This document shows positions 21,530 through 34,440 of a stretch of DNA of 43,743 bases, one piece after another. The first letter of the stretch is position 1. Each line of letters begins with the position of its first letter. Below the pieces are notes generated by a model that saw only the letters and a program-made list of their open reading frames with translations, made no database searches and had not been told where the DNA came from. The DNA lies in NCBI RefSeq assembly GCF_001186125.1, contig NW_014040543.1, forward strand, positions 9,931 through 53,673, in the 5' to 3' direction. Source of the DNA: Sphaeroforma arctica JP610. Lineage: Eukaryota; Opisthokonta; Ichthyosporea; Ichthyophonida. The position numbers were made by a program, and so were the translations under genes.

Positions 21530-24500
21530 CTTTTTGATAATCTGGTCCCTAGATGCTACAGCCCCCCAACTTTATGCTTCTTAGCCTGCGTAGGAGTAGA
21601 AAGTGACATCTTACATTACTAGATTATCTAGAGGTTGGTGTTTGTATACAGGGAAAAACTTGTTCCTTAGTGGGCATAAGATGAAAAACCTGCCACCATT
21701 ATCTATTACATATTACCGATTAATTAAATTTATACTATAGCAGGAGTTCACTACCACGCTCATCGGAGTCAGTCTTGACCGGTGCTCTCGGTTGATCTCA
21801 ACTTGGCTTAGGAAAACGCATCTCAACGGTGGTTCTCAGCCGAGTCTCTGGTCCTTGTCCCTCTGGTGTGTGGGGGGAGCATGCTTCTAGGCGAGAAAAG
21901 TGGGAGTGTCTTGTGGTATCAGTGAGACTTGCTTAGGTTCCCCGACTCGTGCTCTGTCTGTGGCTCGCTGATCTTTCATCAGTACTCGTTGTCGTTGGCT
22001 TCTTTGGCCTTGACTGCCTTCGTTTACGTCTCCGGCGTTGACGGTATGTTTTAATGACATCAGCATCTGCAATGTCTGATTCATGCGTCCAGGTACGCTC
22101 ATCATCTGTCTATTGCAGTAGGTACTCCTGGGATCCATCACCTCGTATGGACGGCCTGTCATCGACTATCGATGAGAACTGTGTCTCTTCGTTTGGTTGT
22201 ACTTGATTGTTGGTGATAAATGCTTCCGGATCATTGGCCCTTTTTACGAGTCCAAGTAGCTCATCACTGATCGAGTCAGGATATTCGGGGGCTTTAGTCC
22301 CATCAAGGTTACAGACAAAATACCCGTTGCCCTCCCTGCATACTATTTTGTATGGTCCGCCATTTGGTGCTGTTAACTTGTTCATCTCACCTTGATAGCA
22401 GACCATGACAAGGTCCCCTTCTTAGAAGTTTACATGCTTCTGTTGGTATTTTCAATCGTATGCTGCTCGCATCTTCTCTTGATATTGTGCAACATTGCTC
22501 TCTAGTTGTAGCCTAATGGTTTCTTCTAGATATTGTAGTCGCTCCTTCCAAGATACTGTTGTACCGGGTGCGGTCACTAGCTCATTGTAGTCCGTGAGTT
22601 GATTTTGTCTGCGACCAAAGTACACATTAAAGCGCGGATACTTGTGTCTTCTGGATGTACGCAGATTATGGCCCATTTGTACGAATGGAAGTCGTGAACA
22701 CCAATTACCTGGGTTCTGTTCAACGAATTTCCGTAACAATGGCATGAGGTCTCTATGTGATCGTTCGTTCGCGCCTAAGACTTTAGGTTGATACGGCCGA
22801 GAGACTAGGTGTTGCATTGGCGCTTGTTCAACAACTTTTGAAAGTATGCTGTTAACATATTCAGTGCCTTGGTCCGTTTGTATGATTTGTGGGAATCCAT
22901 GTTCACACATGATTGGTACCAGAGTGCGTGCTATAGTAGCCGCGGATTTGTCCATCATTGGACGTAGAATGACGTATGACGAGTATACGTCAAGGTATAC
23001 TAACACATATGTGTGTCCTCTATTATCATCCAATAGTGGCCCTATGGTATCCACTTGGACTCTGTCGCTTGTGTATGCGGCTGTAATTGATTGTAAGGTA
23101 TAAAATCCTTTCTTGTGTATTTTATTTTTGAGACATGATATACATCCATCAATGAACTTGTGTACATGTTGTTGTATATCATCCCAATCATGTCCATCAG
23201 ATTGCAACTTGTGTACCGTTTCCTCAGGAGTGTAATGTCCCAAGTTGTGGTATTGCTCAATGATGTTGACATGTGTCTCATATTCTGTTGTATGTGGTGC
23301 GTCTCCAATGTGAACTGGTTCTGACGCTGCAACGTGTATAGCAGGTTGTTCCCGCGTTGAATCGAAGTATGGAGACCTAGCTCCTATCTTTGCGACTAAT
23401 ATGACACCCCATGAGGTCTTGCCGCAAGCCTTCTTGCCCTCTTTGAGGAACGTGTTGTGAGTGTTTTCCACTAGCAGCGGGCCTTCTTCTGATAAAGACA
23501 AGAACTTTGGAAATCACGAGGTATTGGTGTAATATGGTACACATATTGTGATACTGGTTGCCTCTTCAATGATTTTTTCGAGGACATCAGGTATGAGTTC
23601 CCATGGTGGATTCGCCCATGCTTTAACTTCTTGCGCCCATTTTTGGTTTAGCGCATTCTGCTCTTTGGTGTAGTATTTATCCGTGTGTGCATTGTGTGCT
23701 AATGCAAACAGATCCACTGTGAACTTCCCAAATCTTCGTTCCGCTTCTTGGTAGAATCTGGGATGTAACATCCAGTCTATAGCCGAGATGCTTACGGGCA
23801 TGTTCGTTTCCAAGGTGGTGTACTCTTGGCTATTATGTGTTGCCTCATTCGCCTGTTGTAATACTTTTGACTCTTTGGTACTAAAAGTATCTTCATGTAG
23901 ACGTGACAACATATCTGCCATCTGGTTGTCCTTGCCTGGGACATGTATGATGGAGAAGTGGTGGTGGAACGTTCTTGCTATCCACTTGGCTATCATTGGG
24001 TGTAACGTCTGTCGATTGTTCATTTGCGTGAGCGCTTTGTGATCTGTCCACAGTGTTATGTCCCCCCTTTTGATGTATTCCGAAAAATGTTCTAGGCTAT
24101 ATACAAGTGCTAGTAGCTCTTTGGTATTTGTGCCATATCGTTGTTGTACTGGATTCAATCCTTTTGAGAAGTAGAGAATGTCCCTTCTGACTCCATCGAT
24201 GACTTGAAATAAACACCCTCCTATGCCATAGTCACTAGCATCGTTCATAATTTGAAACGGTACCCCATCAACCGGGTATGCTAACGTCGCTGAACAGGCG
24301 ATGGCTTCTTTGAGTTCTTCCCACTTCTTGATTAGTTCCGGTGTCCATAACATGGATATGTTCTGGTTAATTTTTCCTTTCATTAGGTTCCGAAAGTGTT
24401 TCGTTGTGTGGGCAAAGTTGGGGACATTGTCTCGCATGTAATTTGCTAGTCCCACTGCTTTGTGCAGATCTCTTTTTGTTCTGGGTAGTGGCCAGTCCAT

Positions 24501-26185
24501 CATTCTTTTCTGTTTCTCAGGGTCTGCTTTGAGGCCCTGTGTGGTGACTTTCACCCCAAGAATGTTGTCCACTTTGACCGCAAAGGCACACTTGTTGTGG
24601 TCGAGTCGGAAGTTTGTGCTATTTAGTCGCCTGATTACTTCACGAACTGCCTTGCGATGTTCTTCTTCTGTAAGACTCGCAATGACTATGTCATATACAT
24701 ACACTTGCACTCCTGTGATATTTATGAGCAGATTTGCCATGACTCTCTGGAATTGTGCTGTGGGTGAGTGTAGTCCAAATGGCACAGTCTTGAATCGAGT
24801 ATTGCGCTCCTCTCCACGAGAATGTGAAGAAGTGTTGGCTTGCTTCGTCTACTAGGAAGTGGTGAAATCCACCTGTGAGATCGATATTTGAAAAGAATTG
24901 CGCTCCTTGTAGGTTGTGTAATACTTCCTTTATTTTTGGTAACACAAACTTGTCTTGTTCGTATTGGTAGTTGATCTCACGTAAGTCTAGACAGGTCCTG
25001 ACTTTTTTGAGTAGACCTGTTTGGTCATGTTCACCTGTTGACAACAACGGTAGATTCACCGTTGTTGGTTTGTCTCGTTTGTATATATGGCCATCGTGGA
25101 GCCATCGTTGCACATTCTCATCCGTTTGCGAAATGTATTTGTGTGGAACAAAGTTGACTTTAGCATGCCTCATTTGTCTGACGTTGATTTCATTTGCAGG
25201 TACCGTGACTGTGGAGCCTGGTAGGTTGCAATGAACGTCAGGAGGTATATTTGTGTTGGTGTCCAGGAAGTCTGTCAGTGACTCTCTGAAACCTTCTTGT
25301 TCATGCTCTGAGTCCTCTTCATGTGGTGTGAGGAGTGATTCACACGTTGCATCTGTTGGTATAAGTGGGTTGATTAATACCGCTATATATATACTTATGT
25401 ATGGTAGAATGTCCATACCTAGAAGTATTGGTGTTTTCTTTTTAGGCAAGTCCAATACTTCAAAGCATTGAAAGGTTTTTCTGCCTCCGTAGTCAATGTC
25501 ACAAACTTCTGTTGCTCCAATGCGTTGTATTCTTGCATCTGTTTGTGCTAGTTGTATGTAACCCGGTTGCGTTCTAACAGAAAGATATAATTCTGATACT
25601 ACACTTGTGTCCATGCATGAGCGTTGTGCGCCCGAGTCTACTAGTGCATTGTATGTATTGCCATTGATTTGTATGTCAATGTGTAAACGTTGGTCTCGTG
25701 GTGCGGGAAGTAAAGATAAAGGCTGATAATATATATCATATGCATTTATTAACAGCGTTTCTTCGTCTGTGAATACATTGAGTATGTCAGCCAGGTCAAT
25801 CATGTTTGCTTCCGCCCACCAGTGTTTTCAGTGTGCATCACCTTCAATGATGTCCTCCACCTTGCCAGATGTAATGGATAGTCTTGCTATCTGCACCTCC
25901 TTCTTGGCTTGTTGTGCAGCCTTCTCAGCTTGATCACCTTCTTCTCGGGACATTCACTGTACCGATGTGGGGCTGGCGATTCATGACAGTAAGGACATGC
26001 ACGTTCTTCACGTACTCCCTTCTTTTTCTGTGTCTACCCTCCTTGATTGTGCTGGTTGTGCGTACCATTGTCTATCTTGTGACGTTTGTTGGCGTTCGTA
26101 GAGTTATCCTCCACCTGCGCGTTCGCCTGCGTATTGTTGCGTTTATTTGCATTGTTTGCAGCTCGCGCCTGATACCTCAATTATT

Positions 26186-26700
26186 CAGTGGAGCCAGTGG
26201 CTGTGAATGTGATGAGGCGCTTCATGGCATTCCAAAATCGACAGTGGCTACCGGTTATTTGTCTGGAATATACTCGCCGACATCTAGGAGACTTTGACGT
26301 AGTTCCTTTAGTTGCTGTATACTTTGTTCAGTGGAGCCAGTGGCTGTGAATGTGATGAGGCGCTTCATGGCATTCCATAATCGACAGTGGCTACCGGTTA
26401 GTTGTCTGGAATATACTCGCCGACATCTAGGAGACCTTGACGTAGTTCCTTTAGTTGCTGTATACTTTGTTCAGTGGAGCCAGTGGCTGTGAATGTGAAG
26501 AGGCGCTTCATGGCATTACAAAATCGACAGTGGCTACCGGTTATTTGTCTGGAATATATTCGCCGACATCTAGGAGACCTTGACGTAGTTCCTCTAGTTG
26601 CTGTATACTTTGCTCAGTGGAGCCAGTGGCTGTGAATGTGACGAGGCGCTTCATGGCATTCCAAAATTGGCCGTGGCCACCTGTATTGTTGGTAACACAA
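26186..26700 (-). repeat. 143-bp tandem repeat in the gag-side region
   Basis: The motif AGTGGAGCCAGTGGCTGTGA starts near 26187, 26330, 26473 and 26616, a regular 143-base period over about 3.5 units with only a few differences between units. The period is not a multiple of three, so successive units cannot encode the same peptide in one frame. It lies inside the retroelement. Confidence 0.92.
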
Positions 26701-26756
26701 ATGTAATTAAATAATTCAGACGATGTTTTAGAGTAATTATTTTGGTAAACACTGGT

Positions 26757-27500
26757 GACGATTTCCTCTTTGATGGAATCCATCATTGTACGTCTGCACC
26801 GGGCATTAGCGAGTGTATCAACAATACAGAGCTGCTCACAATATGGATGTAGTCTATGGAGTACGCCGAAGTGCACAAGTTCTATTTTGAGGCCCCATGA
26901 TTCATTTGCTGAAAGTTTCCCAACTCTCAAGTTTAGTGCGGTTGTATATGTCCTTATACTTGGGGAACACCTTGGTCGGTGGCGGTAATACCATATTTTT
27001 CGGCTAGCATGATGAATTTACCTCGATTTCATTGATTTTGGTAACAGTGGTGACCAGTTCCTCTTTGATGGAATCTATCATTATACGTCTGCACCAGGCA
27101 TTAGCGAGTGTCTCAACAATACAGAGCTGCTCACAACCTGGATGTAGTCTATGAAGTACGCCGAAATGCGCAAGTTCTGTTTTGAGACCCATGATCCAGT
27201 GACCAGTTCCTCTTTGATGGAATCTATCATTATACGTCTGCACCAGGCATTAGCGAGTGTCTCAACAATACAGAGCTGCTCACAATCTGGATGTAGTCTA
27301 TGAAGTACGCCGAAGTGCGCAAGTTCTATTTTGAGACCCATGATCCATTTACTGAAGTTTTCCCAATTCTCAAGTTTAGCGCGGTTGTATATGTCCTTAT
27401 ACTAGGGGCACTCAGAGAGGGGAACACCTGGGTCGGTGGCGGTAATACCATTTTTTTTTGTTGGCATAGCATGATGAATTTACCTCGATAACACCGGAGT
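26757..27500 (-). repeat. Nested segmental duplications in the gag-side region
   Basis: A segment containing CTCTTTGATGGAATC and CAATACAGAGCTGCTCACAA occurs three times, beginning near 26763, 27060 and 27209; the last two are 149 bases apart. The segment that follows the first copy (26900-27020, with GCGGTTGTATATGTCCTTAT) recurs after the third (27350-27490). The region grew by repeated tandem duplication of gag-like sequence. Confidence 0.85.
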
Positions 27501-27959
27501 CTTTGAGTTAGTGATCTTGTCCAATGCCTCTTGCAGTTCAATACGGGTAGTATCGAGCTTAAGTTGAAGAACAGAGAAGTTGTCGGTAGATTTCTCGGAC
27601 TGCCCGTAGAGACGCAATTCAGTTTTTTAGGCGATCTGTTAGTTTTTTGGGATCGATTTGTAGTGTTTCGTGTTTAGCTAGAAGCACTTTATGTTCATCG
27701 CCTAACTGCACATTATAACGTTTGTAGTTATCGAGATCGGCTTGAACATATTTGCGTTGTTTGTTTGCGTGATATAGATCACTACGTGTCATTGTAAGTT
27801 GTGCTATTGCTTTCGCAGTAGAGCCGAACATTTCATCGTAGGAGATGCGGATATCCTTGATAACGTTGTTGATGGCATCCATGTGACCGTTGGCAGATTC
27901 GAGAGTGGTATATACGGGTAGTTCCGGCCAGAATTCTCATGTCCAACAGGTCCTAGTAA

Positions 27960-30900
27960 TTTGTATATATCGTTAAATTTCACTAAGAGTTTGTCAGGTT
28001 AATTGTAAAGGCCCTATCGACTCTACCACAATACTTTTGGTCGCGATTTAAACTTGTGAATCGATTAGAATGTCCGTGTGCTTCACGAGATACATTTTCT
28101 GTGAAAGAATCAAATAAACAGATGCATAAAACAGGAGCCTACACTCCAGTCGCTATTCGTAACATAGTTAGTTGATGGATCATCTTATATGTACAAAGGC
28201 GTGGGTCATATATTTCGCATAAATCGTTTGAAATATATACAGCACATATTCAATTCACTAAGAGTTTCTCAAGTTAATGTTGAAAGCCGTCTCGACTCTA
28301 GAATATTAGGGTTAGATTGTGTGTATAATGAGATAACTCTAATTACTTTGATAAAATATCCGCTGATATCTATATGCAGTTGAGAATCGGTTTTCTTTAC
28401 GGAAGTCCCACTTCAAGTTGCACGCATCTATCAACCTACTGATGGATTCTACACTAAATAATTAGATATATAAAATACCCATACTGCGGTCGTTATCCGA
28501 GCATAGCAAGTTGATGGATCACCTCATAGATACAACGACACGGGTCCTATACTTTGCATAAAATATTGTAAACATAGCAGGTATTCACTTGAGAGTTTGC
28601 CAAGTTAATGTTGAAAGCGCCCTCGGCTAAAAAATAAAACGTTTGGTTTTGATTCCAACCTATAATTTCTTATATATTGTCCGTGTGTATCACGTGACAA
28701 CTTTTCTCAGATAAAATCAAATAGACAAATGCAAAATGATAGCCTTCCACTTTAGTCGCCATTCATAAAATAATAAGTTGATGAAATATACCTCATGAAT
28801 TCAAAGACACGGGTCCTATACTATGCATCAATTGTTTGTAAGATTGTAGATAAATCCAGTAAATTTTTACTAAGAGTTTGCCAATTCAATGTTGTAAGCC
28901 CTCTCGGCACAGAATAATACGATTGGTTTTTATTCAAAGTATATAATTTCTTGAAGCTCGTCCGTGTGTGTCACGAGATAAGCTCTTGTTATTCTGACAA
29001 ATATCAGTTGGGAATTGTACATTTGAGTATCGCTTTTCTTCACGGAAATCCTGATTCAAGTTACACGCATCAAATGACAACCAACTAATGGGTCGGACAC
29101 TGAATAAACGGATACTTAAGAAACCTACGCTTCAGTTGCTATCCATCACATAATATGTTGATGATTTGATTCATAGATACAAAGACGCTGTTTCAATACT
29201 TTCACATAAACCGCTTAAAATATCGTAAAATTAGTAAATATTTCAATAAACATGATACGTTTGGTTTTGATTGAAATTTTTAACCTCTCAAAGATTGTCC
29301 TGTGTGTCACGACATACCTCTTGTTATCTCTGACAACGTATCAGTTGCTATCCATAAAGTAGTAAGTTGATAGGATACTTCATAGGTACAGAGAAACATA
29401 GGTCCTATAGTTATTTGAAATTCTAGAAATCCAGGAAATATTGACTAAGAGTTTGTCAAGTTAATGATGAATGACTTATCAGCTACAGAATAATACGGTT
29501 GGTTTCGATTCAATATATTTTCTTTTTAAAGATTGTCTGTGTGTGTCACGAGAAATTTTTTGATATTCTGACGAATATAATTCGGGATATATATGCATTT
29601 GAGTACCTTATCTCTTTACTGGAGTCCATCTACAAGTTACACGAACCAAATGACAACCAACTGATGTGTTGAATACATCATTTCAGCCGCTATTCACATC
29701 ATAGTAAGTTGATGGATCACCTCAATGATATAAAAACATGGGTCCTATATTTTGCATAAATCGCTTAAAATATTGTATACCCAGCAAATTCTAACTAGAT
29801 TGGCGATAGAATAGTACGGTTTTGATTCAAACTTTCAAATATCGTAAAGATTGTCCATTGTGTCACGACATAACTCTATATTTTTCTGACAAAATATAAG
29901 TTGCGGAATAAATGCATTTGAGTACGCTTTCCCTTTACGAGAGTTCCTCTAGAAATGAGACGGAGCAAATTACAACCAACTGATGGTTTGAACACCAAAT
30001 AAACAGATACGTAAAACAGACTCATCCACTTCAGTTGCTATCCATAACGTAATAAATTGATGGATCACATCATAGATGCAACGGCATGGGTCCTGCATGG
30101 ACAAATCTGTTGGAATATCGTCAATTCAACAATACTTCACTGAGAGTTTGCCAAGTTAATGATGAAATATTTCTCGATTTTGATATCATGTTTTGGTTCG
30201 ATCCAAACTTTAAATATCTTAAAGATTGTTCGTTTATGGAGAAATCGGTTGGAATATTCTAAATCCAGCAAATCTTCACTAAATTTGCCAAGTTAATGAT
30301 GAAATATCTCTCGACTCTAAACCGATACGTTTGGGTTCGGTCCAAACTTCAAGGATCTTAAGGATTGTCCATGTGTTTCACGAGATATGTTTTCTGCGAT
30401 AAAATCAAATAAACAAATGCATAGCAGAATCCTACACTTCATTTGCTGTTCATAGTATAGTAAGTTGATGGTCACCTCATAAATACAAAGACGCAGTACC
30501 TATAATTCGCATAATTCATTTGAAATCCAGGTAACTTTCAGTAAGAATTTGTTAAGTCAATGTTGGAAGTCCTTTCGGCTATATAGTAATAAGTTTGGTT
30601 TCGATTCAACCTTTTAATACCTTTTCAACTCTGTCTGTTGTGATACAACGTAACTCTTAATTTCTCTGACAAAATGTCAGTTGTTATATGCATCTGAGTA
30701 CTCTTTCTGCTTACGAGAGTCCCTCTATAAGTTAGACACAGCAAGTTACGACCAAATGATGGGTTCGAACTCTAAATAACTAGATACACATAACATACCT
30801 CTGTACCCCAGTCGCTATATAACATAATAGGGTGATTTATCACCTCATAGATACAAAACATGGGTCCTATGTGCATAAATTGTTTGAAACATTGTATATC

Positions 30901-31150
30901 CAGCAAAGCCCTCTCCGCTATAGAATAATAGATACGGTTGTTTTTGCTTTAAACTTAGAATAACTTGAACAGTGTTCGTGTGTGTCACGAGATAGGTCTT
31001 CTGATAAACAAACTAAATAAACACATCGATACTACAGAAACCTACACTTCAATCGCTATTCATAACAAAGTAAGTTGACAGATCACTTTATAGATACAAA
31101 GACATGGGTTCTATACTTTGAACTAATCGGTTGAAATAAGGAAAATAATT
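27960..31150. repeat. Right block of degenerate satellite, part 1
   Basis: About nine to ten tandem units. An anchor resembling AAGTTGATGGATCACCTCAT falls near 28170, 28510, 28776, 29157, 29367, 29708, 30056, 30464, 30830 and 31074. Most spacings are 340-410 bp, with some shorter (210-270) from internal loss. Other constant motifs are GTTTGCCAAGTTAATG, GGTTT(C/T)GATTCAAAC, AAGATTGTCCGTGTGT and ACACTTCAGTCGCTAT. Units differ widely and hold no long open frame. Confidence 0.88.
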
Positions 31151-31158
31151 TTTTTTTC

Positions 31159-31969
31159 AATTTGGTTAGAGATTTATATGTATACTTGTACATCAGGCTT
31201 CATAGTCGTTGGAGAGGTTCTGGGAAATTGAAGGGAAGTTGAGATTGTCGAACTGTCGCGAGAAGCTCGGGGCGAGTGATGCAACGATGGAAGACATACG
31301 GTGCGTTAGTTCACGGCGATGGATACAGCATACATCTACCACCGGGTGAGAACTAAAACCTGTGTGCCATTGCGTGAAATAAAGCTGGCCCACACTTGTA
31401 GTGATAATATGGGCTGAGTCGGTCTGAGATATTTTGAACGTGATACCAAGGAGGGTGAGTTTGTCAATCGCAATTCTGTTTCGGAGCGAAGTTGGGGGCT
31501 ATCCGACACTACACCACACAACTGATGTAATTGTAATATCCTGGCTAACTATAGCGGGAAGTATCATAGGTGGTACCAGAAGTCTCGAAGATTTGGTCTG
31601 TACCGAAATATGAAAATAGTGCTTCAGTAAAGTGATGAGACGGGGTATGGGGAACATCAATCTATCGACCAGTACTGGATGGGGATAAATTGGTGCCTAT
31701 TGTTCATGGAGGAAGAAAGCTTCCGAGATGTTCGTGGAGAGTCCATATGCCGTGGTAATCATGCCGATCCTGTAGTTGTTGTAGTAAGTTCGGTCCAATT
31801 GAATTAGGGCCACCAGAATACGCCTTATTAGAGAACTGATACAAGCAAAGTGGATGGACGTAAAGGTTTTATCTCCGGGGCATATAGGACAGAGGCACCC
31901 ACCGGTACGATAGTCAAGCAATTGGAACAGTAATGTGTTGGTTGCTATCATGGCACAAATGGGTATTGG
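31159..31969 (-). repeat. 811-bp tandem duplication, copy 1, with decayed coding sequence
   Basis: This copy is almost identical to 31970-32775, with equivalent positions offset by exactly 811. On the minus strand it carries remnants of a protein-coding sequence, including a cysteine-rich segment (GGCLCPICPGDKT) and a C-terminal-looking segment ending SQNLSNDYEA. I do not recognise the family. The coding sequence is broken in this copy. Its composition differs from the surrounding satellite. Confidence 0.85.
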
Positions 31970-32775
31970 AATTTGGTTAGAGATTTATATGTCTACATGT
32001 ACATCAGGCTTCATAGTCGTTGGAGAGGTTCTGGGAAATTGAAGGGAAGTTGAGATTGTCGAACTGTCGCGAGAAGCTCGGGGCGAGTGATGCAACGATG
32101 GAAGACATACGGTGCGTTAGTTCACGGCGATGGATACGGCATACATCTACCACCGGGTGAGAACTAAAACCTGTGTGCCATTGCGTGAAATAAAGCTGGC
32201 CCACACTTGTAGTGATAATATGGGCTGAGTCGGTCTGAGATATTTTGAACGTGATACCAAGAAGGGTGAGGTTGTCAATCGCAATTCTGTTTCGGAGCGA
32301 AGTTGGGGGCTATCCGACACTACACCACACAACTGATGTAATTGTAATATCCTGGCTAGCTATAGCGGGAAGTATCATAGGTGGTACCAGAAGTCTCGAA
32401 GATTTGGTCTGTACCGAAATATGAAAATAGTGCTTCAGTAAAGTGATGAGACGGGGTATGGGGAGCATCAATCTATCGACCAGTACTGGATGGGGATAAA
32501 TTGGTGCCTATTGTTCATGGAGGAAGAAAGCTTCCGAGACGTTCGTGGAGAGTCCATATGCCGTGGTAATCATGCCGATCCTGTAGTTGTTGTAGTAAGT
32601 TCGGTCCAATTGAATTAGGGCCACCAGAATACGCCTTATCAGAGAACTGATACAAGCAAAGTGGATGGACGTAGAGGTCTTATCTCCGGGGCATATAGGA
32701 CAGAGGCACCCACCGGTACGATAGTCAAGCAATTGGAACAGTAATGTGTTGGTTGCTATCATGGCACAAATGGGG
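31970..32775 (-). repeat. 811-bp tandem duplication, copy 2, with decayed coding sequence
   Basis: Second unit of the tandem pair; similarity stops near 32775. It holds the same unassigned minus-strand coding remnants as copy 1 and is likewise broken. The very low divergence between copies points to a recent duplication of a sequence that had already decayed. Confidence 0.85.
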
Positions 32776-33204
32776 ATTAGAGTGTGTTCGCGGCAGTGGG
32801 TAAAGCTACTATGGGATGGCTTGTCCTGGTCCGTGATGGGAGGTTCTCCCTTTATAAGTCGGTAGTAGTATTGACGGGCGAGCCTTGCCTGCTATCTCCT
32901 TGGTTGTGAGACGTTGTAGGGTATTATGTCGGATCTGCTCGCGAAGCTTACGGAGTTCCTTGTGTTAAGGTGTACACCCGCCCTTTGATTCTAGAAAAGC
33001 GTAAATACTGAACGGAAATTTGTCCGGAGGTCTGTTACGTGTCCAAGCGGGTCTTGTAAGTGGGGCGAGTGGGTTTGTACTGTTGATTGAGTCAAGATGT
33101 AGTCCCAGGCAGTCACCAAGGTACTCCGCAAATTGACGTGCTGGAAGTAAACAGCAAAAGCGAAGAACTGTATGCGCTGGTATGGAAGTTTTGGGAATAT
33201 AGTG
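32776..33204 (-). other. Single-copy continuation of the foreign insert
   Basis: This stretch lies between the duplicated unit and the point where satellite resumes at about 33205. The minus strand shows coding-like composition (for example RPPDKFPFSIYAF) in broken frames. It probably belonged to the same source sequence as the 811-bp units. Family unknown. Confidence 0.4.
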
Positions 33205-34440
33205 CCTGATATAATCCTATACTTTGCGTAAATCGGTTGATATGTTGTAAAACCAGTAAATTTTTACTTGGAGTTTACCAAGTTGATGTTAAAAGCAGTT
33301 TTGGCTATAGAAGTATACGGATGGTGTCGATTCATACTTCTTATCTCAAATATTTTCTTTGTGTGTCTCGAGTCAAATAAACAGATACGTAAAACTTAAA
33401 CCTACACTTTAGTCACTATCCATAACATAGTCATTTGATGGATCATCTCATAAATACAAAGGTATCGGTCCTATAGTTGCATAAATTGGTTAAAATTGTA
33501 AATCGAGCAAACTGTCACTAAGAGTTTGCCAAGTTAATGTTAAATACATTTCGGATTCAGAATAATACGTTTTGTTTCGATTCAAACTTGTAATTTCTTA
33601 AAGATAAAAAAAGGAGATAACTCTTGTTATTCTGACAAAATAGCAGTTGGGGTATATGTGCGTTTGATTACCTTTTTATTATTACGGAAGTCCCTCTCAA
33701 TATACAAGCACACAATTACAACCAACTGATGATTTGGTCATTAAATAAGCATATACAAAAAAATGTATCACCTCAAAGATATAAAGATATGGATCCAGTA
33801 CTTTGCATAAATCGTGTCAAAGACTGTAAATCCAGCAAATTTAACTAGGAGTTTGCCTAGTTGCTGTTGAAAGTCCTATCAGCTCTAGAATAATACGTTT
33901 GGTTTCGTTTCAAACTTTTATTCTTTTAAAAATGGTTCGTTGAGTCACGACATAACTTGTTTTCTCTGACATTTTTCTCTCTCCGGCAGTTCGACGACAA
34001 TCTTAACTTCCCTCAAATCTTCACAGAATTCTCTAACGAATATGGAGTCTGATGTGCATATAGACATATAATAATTTACCCAAATTGAAATAAATAATAT
34101 TACCCCTAGTTGCGAAACAAATGCATTTGAGTACGCTTTCTCTTTACTGGAGTCCCTATATAAGGTAGACACAGCAAACTACAATCAACTGATGGTTTGA
34201 ACACAAAAAAATACAGATACATAACATAGTAAGCTGATGGATCAACTCATAGATACAAAGGTACGGGCCCTATACTTCGCATAGATCGGTTGAAACATTG
34301 TAGATCCAGCAAATTCTCACTAAGAGGTTGCCAAGTTAATGTTAAAAACCCTATCGGGTATAGAATGACACGTTCGGTTTCGATTCAAACTTTAACCTCC
34401 TATAGACTGTCCGTGTAATCACAAGATAACTCTTGGTTTC
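33205..34440. repeat. Right block of degenerate satellite, part 2
   Basis: The satellite resumes with CCTATACTTTGCGTAAATCGG, the same phase of the unit at which it stopped before 31159. About three more units follow, with anchors near 33433, 33760 and 34232. It ends near 34440, where the unit motifs disappear. Confidence 0.85.

Larger units (their letters stand above)
21880..27950 (-). mobile_element. Ty3/gypsy-type LTR retrotransposon, degraded
   Basis: A minus-strand element whose parts run from right to left. The gag-like region, about 27.95-25.85 kb, has an N-terminal coiled-coil segment and a CCHC-like zinc-knuckle near 26.0 kb. An aspartic protease with DSGA lies near 25.6 kb. Reverse transcriptase covers about 25.2-24.5 kb and RNase H (TDHKAL) lies near 24.05 kb. 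A methyltransferase-like segment lies near 23.6-23.8 kb. Integrase, about 23.4-22.3 kb, has an HHCC finger, a DDE core (VDTIGP, TDQGTEY) and a GPY/F module (GPYKIV). Order and GPY/F support Ty3/gypsy. The pol part is readable over long stretches, so it is not ancient, but it is broken in a handful of places. I could not find a pair of long terminal repeats by eye. Both edges run into satellite or unassigned sequence, so the ends are approximate. Confidence 0.88.

Noticed and set aside
19860-34440. CRISPR-like array
   Set aside because: The repeats are long (over 300 bp), diverged and lack short identical repeats with unique spacers; this is eukaryotic satellite.
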